The notes beneath the pieces are model-generated. The model had not been told where the DNA came from, searched no databases, and saw nothing but the letters and a program-made list of their open reading frames with translations. Made by a program: the position numbers and the translations under genes. Of a stretch of 64,000 nt of DNA, positions 17,460 to 26,688 are shown one piece after another; within the stretch, counting starts at the first letter, position 1; each line of letters opens with the position of its first letter. Source of the DNA: Massilia frigida (lineage in GTDB: Bacteria; Pseudomonadota; Gammaproteobacteria; Burkholderiales; Burkholderiaceae_D); NCBI RefSeq assembly GCF_011682175.1, contig NZ_WHJG01000007.1:186001-250000 (forward strand), in the 5' to 3' direction.

Positions 17460-19811
17460 ATGCGCCTATTTATCCTTCCCCTCCTGGCCGCGATGTGGGC
17501 GATCCCCGCCGTCGCCGCCACGCCCATCAGCCTCGACCAGGCGATGGCCCACCCCGACTGGATCGGCACGCCGGCGGAAACCGCCTGGTGGAGCTGGGAC
17601 GGCAAGCAGGTGTTTTACAAACAGAAGCGCACCGGTTCCCAACTGCGCGACATCTACCAGGGCGCGCCCGGAAAACCACGCCTGGTGGGCGACGCCGAAC
17701 TGGCCAACCTGGACAGCGACAAGGTCATCTACAACCGCGCGCGCACCCGCTCGATCATGCTGCGCAACGGCGACCTGTTCGAACGCGACCTCAAAAGCGG
17801 CGCGCTGACCCAGATCACGCGCGGCAGCAGCGGCCTGGCCGCGCCCCAATACGCCGCCGATGGCCTCAGCGTGCAGTTCCGCGTGGGCCACGAATGGCTC
17901 GGCTGGAACCGCGCCGACCGCCTGATCTCACCGCTGGCCGCGGCGCGCGCCACCAAGGACCCGGACGCCGCGCCGGATGCCGACAACCTGCGCGACCTGC
18001 AACTGCGCCTGATCTCCACGCTCAAGCGCCAGAAGGACGACCGCGACGCGGGGCGCGAGCGCGTCGAACAGGAACGCCGCGCCGATCCCACGCGCGCACC
18101 GGCGCCGATCTACCTGGGTGATAAAGTCGTCATCGACGGCAGCGCGCTGTCGCCGGATGGCCGCTGGCTGCTGCTGGTGACCGCGCCAAAGGCCACCGAC
18201 AAGGGCCGCATCGGCAAGCTGCCGCGCTACGTGACCGAATCGGGCTACGAAGAATTCGACGACCAGCGTCCGCGCGTGGGCCGCAACGCACCGGTGTCGC
18301 ACACGCTCAAGCTGGTCAACCTGGCCACGCGCGAGATGCGCGAGCTGTCCTTCGACAACCTGCCCGGCATCGGCGTCGATCCGCTGGCCGACCTGCGCAA
18401 GGCGCAAAAACTGCCTGAGCTGAAAGGCAACCGCGTGGTACGCGTGGACGACGACGGCGCCGCCGTCGAATGGAACCGCAACGGTACCGGCCTGGCGGTG
18501 ATGCTGCGCGCCGCCGACAACAAGGACCGCTGGATCGCCACCGTCGACCTGGCCGGCGCCACGCTCAAGCCGGTCCACCGCGTCACCGACAACGCCTGGG
18601 TCAACTCGGGCAACAACGAATTCGGCTGGCTGCCCGATAACAGCACGCTGTGGTACCTGTCCGAAGAAAGCGGCTACGCGCACCTGTACACCCGCGCCAG
18701 CGACGGCAAGACGCGCGCGCTCACGCAGGGCAAGTGGGAAGCGACCCGCATCCAGTGGTCGGCCGATGGCAGCACGGCTTTCATGATGTGCAACCCGAAG
18801 AACCCGGGTACGTATGAAGTGTGCTCGGTCTCGGCCGTTGATGCCAAGCTGCGCGAAGTGACGGCGCTCGAAGGCGTGGAGCAGTTTGCGCTCTCGCCGG
18901 ATGAACGCAAGCTGCTGGTGCACTATTCGTCGAGCTACATGCCGGCGCAGCTGGCGACCGTCGCTGCCAGTGGCGGCGCACCGGTCAAGCTGACCGATAC
19001 GCGCTCGCCTGATTTCAGGGCACGCAGCTGGATCGAGCCGCAGTACGTTGCCGTGCCGTCGACCAAAGGCGCGGGCCAGATCTGGGGCAAGCTGTATCGC
19101 CCGGCGAATCTGGAACCGGGCAAGAAGTATCCAATCGTGATGTTCGTGCACGGCGCGGGCTACCTGCAAAATGTGAGCAAGCGCTATCCGGTGTACTTCC
19201 GCGAGCAGATGTTCCACAACCTGCTGGTCGAAAAGGGCTACATCGTGCTCGATCTGGACTACCGCGCATCCAGAGGCTACGGGAGCGCCTGGCGCACCGC
19301 GATCTATCGCCAGATGGGCTATCCGGAGCTGGAGGATTACGTCGATGGCGTCAACTGGATGGCGGCGAACCACCAGGGCGACCTGAAAAACGTGGGCGTG
19401 TATGGCGGCAGTTATGGCGGCTTCATGACCTTCATGGCGCTGATGCGCGAACCGGAGATGTTCAAGTCGGGCGCGGCGCTGCGGCCTGTAACCGACTGGA
19501 CGACTTATAACCACGAGTACACCGCGAACATCTTGAATACGCCGGATCTCGATCCGGAGGCGTACCGCAAGTCGTCGCCGATCGAATACGCCGACAAGCT
19601 GCGCGGGAACCTGCTGATCTCGCATGGGATGGTGGACGATAACGTGTTCTATCAGGATTCGGTGCGCATCGCGCAGCGCCTGATCGAGCTGAAAAAGGAT
19701 CACTGGGAACTGGCCAGCTATCCGCTGGAACGCCACGCGTTCGTGCAGCCGGAGAGCTGGTACGACCAGTATCGCCGGATTTACCAGCTGTTTGAGCGGA
19801 CGTTGAAGTAA
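17460..19811 (+). CDS. Exported S9-family peptidase (dipeptidyl peptidase IV-like)
   Basis: 783 residues with a signal peptide (LFILPLLAAMWAIPAVAA), a beta-propeller N-terminal domain (about 35-510, repeated SPDGRW/WSADGS-type blades) and a C-terminal alpha/beta hydrolase. The catalytic triad is visible: Ser651 in YGGSYGGFM, Asp726 or 727 in HGMVDDNVFY, and His759 in ERHAF. The order and length match prolyl oligopeptidase/DPP-like enzymes, which cleave proline-containing peptides in the periplasm. No operon partner; a palindromic repeat follows the stop. Confidence 0.9.
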   Translation: MRLFILPLLAAMWAIPAVAATPISLDQAMAHPDWIGTPAETAWWSWDGKQVFYKQKRTGSQLRDIYQGAPGKPRLVGDAELANLDSDKVIYNRARTRSIMLRNGDLFERDLKSGALTQITRGSSGLAAPQYAADGLSVQFRVGHEWLGWNRADRLISPLAAARATKDPDAAPDADNLRDLQLRLISTLKRQKDDRDAGRERVEQERRADPTRAPAPIYLGDKVVIDGSALSPDGRWLLLVTAPKATDKGRIGKLPRYVTESGYEEFDDQRPRVGRNAPVSHTLKLVNLATREMRELSFDNLPGIGVDPLADLRKAQKLPELKGNRVVRVDDDGAAVEWNRNGTGLAVMLRAADNKDRWIATVDLAGATLKPVHRVTDNAWVNSGNNEFGWLPDNSTLWYLSEESGYAHLYTRASDGKTRALTQGKWEATRIQWSADGSTAFMMCNPKNPGTYEVCSVSAVDAKLREVTALEGVEQFALSPDERKLLVHYSSSYMPAQLATVAASGGAPVKLTDTRSPDFRARSWIEPQYVAVPSTKGAGQIWGKLYRPANLEPGKKYPIVMFVHGAGYLQNVSKRYPVYFREQMFHNLLVEKGYIVLDLDYRASRGYGSAWRTAIYRQMGYPELEDYVDGVNWMAANHQGDLKNVGVYGGSYGGFMTFMALMREPEMFKSGAALRPVTDWTTYNHEYTANILNTPDLDPEAYRKSSPIEYADKLRGNLLISHGMVDDNVFYQDSVRIAQRLIELKKDHWELASYPLERHAFVQPESWYDQYRRIYQLFERTLK

Positions 19812-19823
19812 CGCGAGGATACC

Positions 19824-19886
19824 GCCGTTCCCGCTAGTTCCGTCGTTCCCGCTAGCTCCATCGTTCCCGCGCAGGCGGGAACGACG
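19824..19886. repeat. Palindromic (REP-like) repeat, degenerate triple
   Basis: A full hairpin TCGTTCCCGC/GCGGGAACGA at 19861-19884 is preceded by two degenerate half units (CCGTTCCCGCTAG and CGTCGTTCCCGCTAG). It lies between convergent genes and could act as a bidirectional terminator or mRNA stabiliser. Confidence 0.75.
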
Positions 19887-19903
19887 TTATGGACGGCGAT
19901 GGC

Positions 19904-21139
19904 CTAATCCGACACCGCAAGAAAATCCAGCAACGTCAACGCCACCACCTTGGTGGCCTTGCGCAAATCCTCCAGCGCCAGGCGTTCATCGGCCTTCTTC
20001 GCATTCGACTCCGGCACCGTGCGCGGCCCCGCGCCATACAGCACGGCCGGAATCCCATGCTCCCCATACAAACGCGCATCGGCATACAACGGCGTACCCT
20101 GCGCCGGAATTTCCTCGCCGATCACCTGCTTGCCATTTTTCTGCAGGCTCGCCACCAGTTTGTCCGACCCCGGCAACGGCCGCAGCGCATGCGACAGCAG
20201 CAAGCGCCTGATCTCGACCCGGATGCCCGGCTCGCCGCGCACGGCATCTTCGATCAGCGCCCTCACCTGCGCCTCCACCGCGACCGGATCTTCTTCCGGA
20301 ATCATGCGGCGGTCCATCTTCATCACGACCTTCCCCGGCACCACGTTGGTATTGGTGCCGCCATCGATACGGCCCACCAGCATGGTCGGCGAATCGATAC
20401 CCGCCACCTTCGACTTGATTTTCTTAAGTTCCGGCAGCTGCCCGTAAATCGCATTCAGGATGCGCGTTGCAGCCTGCAGCGCATCGTGCCCGGTCTCCGG
20501 CATGGCGCCATGCCCCGACTTGCCATGGACCGTAATTTCCAGCTGCAGGCAGGCGTTATGCGCCGTGACGATGTTATAGCTGAAGCCCGCCGCGATGACG
20601 AAATCGGGCTTGGTCAGCTTTTGTTCGAGCAGCCAGCCCGGCCCCAGCAAACCGCCGAATTCCTCGTCGTAGGTGAAATGCAGTTCAAGGCCGCCCTTGA
20701 GCGGCACGCCCAGCGCTTCCAGTGCGCGCACGGCAAAAATATACGTCGAAAAATCGCACTTCGACACCGCCGCCGCGCGCCCGTAAATAAAGCCATCTTC
20801 GACCACGCCGCCATACGGCGGATGCACCCAGCCTTCGCCCGGCGGCACCACGTCGCCATGCGCATTGAGCGCGATGGTCGGCCCGCCCGCCGCATACGGC
20901 CGGCGCACGATCAGGTTGGTGATGCTCGCCATGCCGTAGTCGCGCACCGCCTGCGCCGGCACCGCATGCTTCTCGGCGCTCCAGCCGAATGCGTCCACCA
21001 TGCTGGCCACGGCGTCCGCGTGCGGCGCATTGTTCCCCGGCGGCGTGTCGGTCGGGATGCGGATCACTTGCTGCAAAAACGCCACCTGTTCGTCGAAATG
21101 GGCGTCGATCCAGTCGATCAGTTTTTCTTGTGCTTGCAT
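19904..21139 (-). CDS. M20-family metallopeptidase/deacylase (ArgE/DapE-like)
   Basis: The product has 411 residues from the ATG at 21139 (AGGA six bases upstream; the ATG two codons earlier has no spacing). Zinc-site motifs of the family are clear: LNAHGDVVPP (His and Asp), TYDEEFGG (catalytic Glu-Glu), and a late EHGIPAVLYG loop in place of the usual His ligand region. The dimerisation domain is in the middle. The gene lies 17 bases downstream of puuD on the same strand, which ties it to urate breakdown; a role on an amidohydrolase step is possible, but general peptidase or acylase activity cannot be excluded. Confidence 0.85.
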   Translation of the reverse strand: MQAQEKLIDWIDAHFDEQVAFLQQVIRIPTDTPPGNNAPHADAVASMVDAFGWSAEKHAVPAQAVRDYGMASITNLIVRRPYAAGGPTIALNAHGDVVPPGEGWVHPPYGGVVEDGFIYGRAAAVSKCDFSTYIFAVRALEALGVPLKGGLELHFTYDEEFGGLLGPGWLLEQKLTKPDFVIAAGFSYNIVTAHNACLQLEITVHGKSGHGAMPETGHDALQAATRILNAIYGQLPELKKIKSKVAGIDSPTMLVGRIDGGTNTNVVPGKVVMKMDRRMIPEEDPVAVEAQVRALIEDAVRGEPGIRVEIRRLLLSHALRPLPGSDKLVASLQKNGKQVIGEEIPAQGTPLYADARLYGEHGIPAVLYGAGPRTVPESNAKKADERLALEDLRKATKVVALTLLDFLAVSD

Positions 21140-21156
21140 TGTCATTCCTGTTCTTC

Positions 21157-22374
21157 CTATTTAGCGCCGGCTTCGAACCACGCGGCGACCTGCGCGCGCT
21201 CGGCATCGGTCATGTTGGTCAGGTTCGCGATCGGCATGGCCTTGAGCTGCACCGACTGCTGGTAAATTTTCGCTGCGTTCTGATGAATCAGTCCCGCGTT
21301 GTGCAGCATGATGCCGGCCGGTGCGCTGGCAAACCCGGGCTGGGTCGGATGCTCGGCGTGGCAGGTCGCGCAGCGCTGCGTGATGATGGCCTGCACCTGC
21401 GCGAACTGCGCCGCCGGATCGGCGCCGGCAACGGAAGCCGCTGGCGCATTGGGCGCGATCGCAATGGCCACCGCCGCCAGCAGCGCCACGCCGGCCGCCG
21501 GATACTTCCATTCCACGCGGCCCTTGTGGCGCAGGTTGAAGAAGTGGCGGATCAACACGCCCGCCGCCATGATCCCGGCCAGCACCGCCCACGCATGCTC
21601 GTGGCGGTACGTCATGGCGTAGTGATTGCTGATCATGATGAACAGGACCGGCAAGGTGAAGTAGTTGTTATGCACGCTGCGCTGCTTGGCCTTGAGGCCG
21701 TGAATCGGGTCCGGCTTCTGGCCCGCCATCATCGCGGCCACCATCTTGCGCTGCCCCGGAATGATCAGCATCAGCACATTGGCCACCATCATGGTGCCGA
21801 TCATGGCGCCCACGTGGATGTAGGCCGCGCGCCCGCTCAGGTATTTGTTCAGCACATACGCGCTGGCGACCAGGAACAGGAACATCACGATCCCGAACGG
21901 CAGGTCGCGCTGGCCTAGCGGGGAGCGGCACAGCAGGTCGTACACCGTCCAGCCGACAACCAGGCTACCGATGCCGATGCCGATCGCCTGCCACGAACTG
22001 AGGTCCGCCACGGCCTTATCGACCATCATCGCCTGCGCATTGAAGTAGTAGACGATGGTGAGCAGCGCGATGCCGGACAGCCAGGTGGAATAGGCTTCCC
22101 ACTTAAACCAGTGCAGTTCCTTCGGCAGTTCCGCCGGCGCAACCAGGTATTTCTGCGGGTTGTAGAAGCCGCCGCCATGCACCGCCCACAATTCGCCCGA
22201 CACGCCCTTCTTGGCCAGGTCGGAACCCGGCGCCGGGGGGCGGATGGTGTTGTCCAGCCAGACAAAGTAAAACGAGGCGCCGATCCAGGCGATACCGGTG
22301 ATCACGTGCAGCCAGCGCACAATGAGGTTGAGCCATTCGAGGCCGTAGGGGATCAGGTATCCGAACACTTCCAT
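21157..22374 (-). CDS. puuD: Membrane-bound urate oxidase/hydroxylase with cytochrome c tail
   Basis: 405 residues: about eight transmembrane helices (starting MEVFGYLIPYGLEWLNLIVRW) with the Trp/His-rich patterns of PuuD, then a periplasmic C-terminal cytochrome c domain with the haem motif CATCH at residues 335-339. PuuD oxidises urate to 5-hydroxyisourate and passes electrons to the respiratory chain rather than to oxygen directly (family knowledge). The start at 22374 has AAGGA six bases upstream; the open frame continues far upstream but antisense to the divergent LysR gene. Divergent from that regulator, which probably controls it. Confidence 0.93.
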   Translation of the reverse strand: MEVFGYLIPYGLEWLNLIVRWLHVITGIAWIGASFYFVWLDNTIRPPAPGSDLAKKGVSGELWAVHGGGFYNPQKYLVAPAELPKELHWFKWEAYSTWLSGIALLTIVYYFNAQAMMVDKAVADLSSWQAIGIGIGSLVVGWTVYDLLCRSPLGQRDLPFGIVMFLFLVASAYVLNKYLSGRAAYIHVGAMIGTMMVANVLMLIIPGQRKMVAAMMAGQKPDPIHGLKAKQRSVHNNYFTLPVLFIMISNHYAMTYRHEHAWAVLAGIMAAGVLIRHFFNLRHKGRVEWKYPAAGVALLAAVAIAIAPNAPAASVAGADPAAQFAQVQAIITQRCATCHAEHPTQPGFASAPAGIMLHNAGLIHQNAAKIYQQSVQLKAMPIANLTNMTDAERAQVAAWFEAGAK

Positions 22375-22466
22375 GGGGGTTCCTTGTTGCGTGGGCTGCG
22401 GCGATAGTAGCGCGATTTTACCCACGATAAACTGATTCAAGTGCCACAACATGAAATATGGCGTAT

Positions 22467-22483
22467 ATTCGACATACTCGAAT
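22467..22483. promoter_or_regulatory. LysR-type box between puuD and its regulator
   Basis: ATTCGACATACTCGAAT is an interrupted inverted repeat (ATTCGA-N5-TCGAAT) containing T-N11-A, the LysR-box pattern. It sits 15 bases upstream of the LysR start codon and 93 bases upstream of puuD. The flanks are AT-rich. Confidence 0.55.
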
Positions 22484-22497
22484 TCATATACATACCG

Positions 22498-23436
22498 ATG
22501 TCCAGCCTTCCCCAACATCTCGACCTGCACCTGATCCGCATTTTGTACCTGCTGCTGGTCGAAAAAAACGTCTCGCGCGTGGCGCTCAAGCTTAATCAGC
22601 CGCAGCCCTCGATTTCGGCATCGCTGCGCAAACTGCGCGAACTGACCGGCGACCCGCTGCTGGTGCGCGGCGCGCGCGGCATGGTGCCGACCCAGCATGG
22701 CGAAAGCCTGCTCAAGCCGGCCAAGCGCATCCTCGACGAAACCGAGAGCCTGTTCGTCAAGAAGTCGCCCTTCGTGCCGCAAGAAGAAGCGCGCACCTTC
22801 CACATCGCCGCGCCGGATTACCTCGACAGCCAGTTTTTGCCGAACGTGGTGGCGGCGCTGCGGCGCGGTTCGCCCAACAGCCGCGTGGTGATCCACAGCC
22901 TGGGCGGCGGCGTCGATTACATCCGCATGCTGTCGGACGGCGACATGGATCTCGTCATCGCCAACTGGGACGAGCCACCGGCGCACCTGCACATCTCCAA
23001 GCTGTTCGAAGACCCGATCATCTGCACCATGCGCGCCGACAGCCCGTACGCCAAACGCACCGCCAGCGATGCGATGACGATCGAGGATTACCTGTCCCTG
23101 CCCCACGTGGCGCCATCGCAGATGCTGCCCGGTTACCACGGCGTGATCGACTCCTTCCTCGAACGCCAGGGCATGCAGCGCACGGTGGCGGTGGAATCGG
23201 CCTATTTCGGCCTGATTCCGTATATGCTGACGCAGACCGACCTGGTACTGACCACCGGCCGCCAGTTCATGCGTTTTTACGAAAAGACGCTGCCGCTCAA
23301 GAGCTTCACAGTGCCGGTAAAATTCCCGCCGATGCGGTTTTACCAGCTGTGGCACGAACGTGTGCACCAGGCGCCCGAGCACAAATGGCTGCGCGACCAG
23401 GTCAGCGCGGCGGCCAAGGCGCTGGTACAGAAGTAG
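22498..23436 (+). CDS. LysR-family transcriptional regulator of purine catabolism (predicted)
   Basis: 312 residues from the ATG at 22498; an upstream in-frame start would run through the operator. The N-terminal winged helix shows LLVEKNVSRVALKLNQPQPSISASLRKLREL with GDPLLVRGARGMVPTQHG, and the effector domain follows from about residue 90. Divergent from puuD and followed 82 bases later by the UraD-AllC fusion gene on its own strand, so it likely senses urate or a downstream intermediate and controls both. Target assignment is from context. Confidence 0.85.
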   Translation: MSSLPQHLDLHLIRILYLLLVEKNVSRVALKLNQPQPSISASLRKLRELTGDPLLVRGARGMVPTQHGESLLKPAKRILDETESLFVKKSPFVPQEEARTFHIAAPDYLDSQFLPNVVAALRRGSPNSRVVIHSLGGGVDYIRMLSDGDMDLVIANWDEPPAHLHISKLFEDPIICTMRADSPYAKRTASDAMTIEDYLSLPHVAPSQMLPGYHGVIDSFLERQGMQRTVAVESAYFGLIPYMLTQTDLVLTTGRQFMRFYEKTLPLKSFTVPVKFPPMRFYQLWHERVHQAPEHKWLRDQVSAAAKALVQK

Positions 23437-23518
23437 CGATAGCGGTTATCAGCTGGCTCGTATAGTCGCAAAGCGGCCAGCGCTTATGATCGATCATCAA
23501 AGATGGAATACCCATAAC

Positions 23519-25264
23519 ATGACTACATTGACGGATTTGAACAGCTGCGACGCGGCGGCCTTTGTCGGCACCCTGCACGGCATTTACGAACACTCGCCGT
23601 GGATTCCGGAACGCGCATTGTCGGGGCGCCCTTTCGCCACCGTTGCGGCGCTCAAGTACGCGCTGCAAACGGCGGTGACCAAAGCCAGCGTGGACGAACA
23701 GCTTGGCCTGATCCGCGCCCACCCCGAACTGGCCGGCAAAGCCGCCATCGCGGGTGAACTGACGCAGGAGTCGACCAATGAGCAGGCCAAGTCCGGCCTG
23801 AACCTGTGCAGCGCGGAAGAATACGCGACCCTGCACAAGCTCAATGCCGACTACAACGCCCGCTTCGGCTTTCCGTTCATCCTCGCGGTCAAGGGCCCGG
23901 ACGGCAACGGCCTGACGCGCCGTGCCATCATCGACACCTTCACGCGGCGCCTGAAAAACCAGCGCCCCGACGAGATGGCCGAATGCCTGCGCCAGATTCA
24001 CCGCATCGCCGAATTGCGCATCAACGACCTGCTCACGCTGACGCCCGTATTCGGTCCCACCGTGATGCAATGGGCCGAGACCATCGGCGCATGGAGCGAA
24101 GCGGACGATGGCCTCACGTGCTCGTACATGACCGGCGTGCACCAGCGCACCGCGGCGCAACTGGCCGAATGGATGCGCGACGCCGGCATGGAAACCTATA
24201 TCGACGCCGTGGGCAATGTGGTTGGGCGCTATCTGTCGGCTGACCCCGATGCGAAGACGCTGATGACCGGTTCGCACTACGACACCGTGCGCGATGGCGG
24301 CAAGTACGACGGGCGCCTCGGCATCCTGCTGCCGATTGCGGTGGTACGCCACCTGCACGAGCGCGGCGAACGCCTGCCCTATCATCTCGAAGTGGTCGGC
24401 TTCGCCGAGGAAGAAGGCGTGCGCTTTCGCAGTACCTTCCTGGGCAGTAACGCGGTGATCGGGCAGTTCGACATGGCGCTGCTGGAGCAGGTCGATGCCG
24501 ACGGCGTCACCATGTTGCAGGCACTGACGGCGGCTGGCCACCATCCCGCCGCGATCGCCTCGGTCGCGCGCAATCCGGCCGATCTGCTGGGTTTTGTGGA
24601 AGTGCATATCGAACAGGGGCCGGTGCTGCTGGAGCGCGGACTGGCGGTGGGCGTGGTGACGGCGATTGCCGGCAGCTCGCGCTACCTGGTCGACCTGACC
24701 GGACTGGCCAGCCATGCGGGCACCACGCCCATGAACATGCGCAAGGATGCGGCGGCTGCTGCGGCGGAGATCGTGCTGCTGGTGGAGCGGCGTTGCAGCG
24801 GCGCCGGGTCGCTGGTGGGTACGGTGGGACAGTTGCAGGTGCCGAATGGATCGGTGAATGTGATTCCCGGTCATTGCAAGCTGTCGCTGGACATCCGCGC
24901 TGCGGACGACGCTGTGCGCCACGCGGCCGTCAAGGAGATATTGGACGGCATCGAGGCGATCTGCGGGCGCCGGCATGTGGAAGTGGAGATTGAACAGATC
25001 GTGTCGGCACCAGCCGCGCCATGCGCGCCAGCGCTGATGGACCAGTTAGGCGACGCAATCGAACGCGCCGGCCTGCCGCGTTATGACCTCGCATCCGGCG
25101 CAGGGCATGATGCGATGGCGATGGCGAAGATGACCGATGTGGCGATGTTGTTTACCCGGTGCGGCAACGGCGGAATCAGCCATAACCGGCTGGAGACGAT
25201 GACGGGCGATGATGCGGAACTGGCGGCACAGGTGCTGCTCGATTTTTTGAAGAACCTGCTATAG
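23519..25264 (+). CDS. UraD-AllC fusion: OHCU decarboxylase / allantoate amidohydrolase
   Basis: 581 residues with two catalytic parts. Residues 1 to about 168 form an OHCU decarboxylase (UraD), with the catalytic His68 in AHPELAGKAA and ESTNEQAKSGL downstream; this makes S-allantoin from the urate-oxidation product. From about residue 172 follows a Zn/Mn amidohydrolase of the AllC/M20 type: GSHYDT (His253, Asp255), GKYDGRLG, FAEEEGVRF, HIEQGPVLLE (His363), ASHAGTTPMNMRKD and SGAGHDAMA. It would convert allantoate to ureidoglycine. The ATG at 23519 was chosen because upstream codons overlap the LysR gene tail. No allantoinase gene is in view. Confidence 0.92.
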   Translation: MTTLTDLNSCDAAAFVGTLHGIYEHSPWIPERALSGRPFATVAALKYALQTAVTKASVDEQLGLIRAHPELAGKAAIAGELTQESTNEQAKSGLNLCSAEEYATLHKLNADYNARFGFPFILAVKGPDGNGLTRRAIIDTFTRRLKNQRPDEMAECLRQIHRIAELRINDLLTLTPVFGPTVMQWAETIGAWSEADDGLTCSYMTGVHQRTAAQLAEWMRDAGMETYIDAVGNVVGRYLSADPDAKTLMTGSHYDTVRDGGKYDGRLGILLPIAVVRHLHERGERLPYHLEVVGFAEEEGVRFRSTFLGSNAVIGQFDMALLEQVDADGVTMLQALTAAGHHPAAIASVARNPADLLGFVEVHIEQGPVLLERGLAVGVVTAIAGSSRYLVDLTGLASHAGTTPMNMRKDAAAAAAEIVLLVERRCSGAGSLVGTVGQLQVPNGSVNVIPGHCKLSLDIRAADDAVRHAAVKEILDGIEAICGRRHVEVEIEQIVSAPAAPCAPALMDQLGDAIERAGLPRYDLASGAGHDAMAMAKMTDVAMLFTRCGNGGISHNRLETMTGDDAELAAQVLLDFLKNLL

Positions 25265-25286
25265 CATCCTTCCCGCGCAGCCTTGC

Positions 25287-25417
25287 ATCGTCGTTCCCGC
25301 GCAGGCGGGAACCCAAGTTTGCTCGTTTAGTCGGCGACTGCGCGACGGACTTGGGTTGCCGTGGGGGCGCCTAGCCCTGCGCGGGAAGTCGGTTCTGCCA
25401 GTGGCAGAAACGACGAT
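25287..25417. repeat. Composite palindromic element (131 bp)
   Basis: Outer inverted repeat ATCGTCGTT (25287-25295) and AACGACGAT (25409-25417). Inside: hairpin GTTCCCGCGCAGGCGGGAAC (25293-25312), then CCCAAGT (25312-25318) pairing with ACTTGGG (25349-25355), then GCGCCTAGCCCTGCGCGGG and a second hairpin TTCTGCCAGTGGCAGAA. It fills the gap between two convergent genes and its end touches the stop codon of the alcohol dehydrogenase gene. Confidence 0.8.
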
Positions 25418-26577
25418 TAGGGCGTCAGCACCACCTTCCGGCACTCATCCTCTTTTTTATCGAACATCTTGTACCCCTCCGCTGCCTGCGACAGGTTCAG
25501 GCGATGCGAGATAATCGCATTCGGATGCAGCTTGCCTTCCTCGATGAACTTGAGCAGCTCCGGCATATGCTTCTGCACGTGCGTCTGCCCGGCCTTGATC
25601 CCGATCCCCTTCTCGAAGATATCGCCAAACAGGAAGCCGTGAATGAATCCGGCATACAAACCAGGCACGCTGACAGTCCCACCGCGCCGCACGGCGGCGA
25701 TACACTGGCGCAGCGCCTTGCCGCTGCTGCCTTCGAGCTTCAGGCTGGTCATGACGGTTTCCACCGCACTGCCCTTGGCCTCGAAGCCGACCGCCTCCAC
25801 CACGCCATCGACTCCGCGCGCATCGGTGTGATCGAGGATGAACTCCGCAGCGTCGCAATCGTCGAAATTGACCGGAATGACGTCATACGTCTTGCGCGCG
25901 AATTCAAGCCGGAACGCGTGATGGTCGACCATGAAAATCTTCTCGATCCCCAGCATGCGCGCACTGGCCGCCGCCATCTGCCCCACCGGCCCCGCACCAA
26001 AAATCGCCAGGCTGCCGCCCTTTCCGACACCCGTGTTGAGCACCGCCTGGTAACCGGTCGGCAGAATGTCGCTCAAGAAAAGCACTTGCTCGTCGGCCAA
26101 GGTCAGGGGAATCTTGATCGGGCCGACATTCGCCTTCGGGACCCGCACGTATTCGGCTTGCCCGCCCGGCACGCCACCATACAAATGACTGAACCCGAAC
26201 AGCGCCGCGCCGGAGCGCAGGCTTTTCTTGTTCATGATCGAGCCACGATCGGGATTGGTCGTCTCGCATGCGGAGTACAGATCCATGTTGCAGAAAAAGC
26301 AGCTGCCGCACGCGATCACGAACGGCACGACCACGCGGTCGCCCTTCTGCAGCTTGGTAACATTGGGGCCCGTCTCGACGACTTCGCCCATGAATTCATG
26401 GCCCAGGATATCGCCGCTTTTCATCGCCGGGATCTTCCCGCGATACATGTGCAGGTCCGATCCGCAGATCGCGGTGGCAGTCACTTTCAGGATGATGTCG
26501 TCCAGATCCTGCAAAATCGGATCGGGAACGTTATCAACCTTGACGTCGTTGCTCCCGTGATAGGTTAAAGCGCGCAT
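25417..26577 (-). CDS. Zinc-dependent medium-chain alcohol dehydrogenase
   Basis: 386 residues of the zinc MDR family. Catalytic zinc ligands are in [12 protein letters not shown] and GHEFMGEV; the four-cysteine structural zinc loop is [16 protein letters not shown]; the NAD-binding motif is [13 protein letters not shown]. Length and the [21 protein letters not shown] segment resemble formaldehyde/alcohol dehydrogenase-like enzymes rather than sorbitol types. Last gene of a minus-strand run that degrades pyrimidines; it has its own 111-base upstream gap with an AT-rich stretch, so it may be a separate unit. Substrate unknown. Confidence 0.88.
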   Translation of the reverse strand: MRALTYHGSNDVKVDNVPDPILQDLDDIILKVTATAICGSDLHMYRGKIPAMKSGDILGHEFMGEVVETGPNVTKLQKGDRVVVPFVIACGSCFFCNMDLYSACETTNPDRGSIMNKKSLRSGAALFGFSHLYGGVPGGQAEYVRVPKANVGPIKIPLTLADEQVLFLSDILPTGYQAVLNTGVGKGGSLAIFGAGPVGQMAAASARMLGIEKIFMVDHHAFRLEFARKTYDVIPVNFDDCDAAEFILDHTDARGVDGVVEAVGFEAKGSAVETVMTSLKLEGSSGKALRQCIAAVRRGGTVSVPGLYAGFIHGFLFGDIFEKGIGIKAGQTHVQKHMPELLKFIEEGKLHPNAIISHRLNLSQAAEGYKMFDKKEDECRKVVLTP

Positions 26578-26688
26578 GAACTGTCCTCCTCATGGAAAAG
26601 GACAGCGTAACAAGCAAAATCCTAAGTACAAATCAGCACAGTCCGTACGTGATGGTAGGAGTACGCCGACGCGATTTCTTAAGTGAAA

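Noticed and set aside
17928-19736. 602-codon open frame antisense to the S9 peptidase
   Set aside because: Antisense to an enzyme with a complete catalytic triad; no start signal and no recognisable domain.
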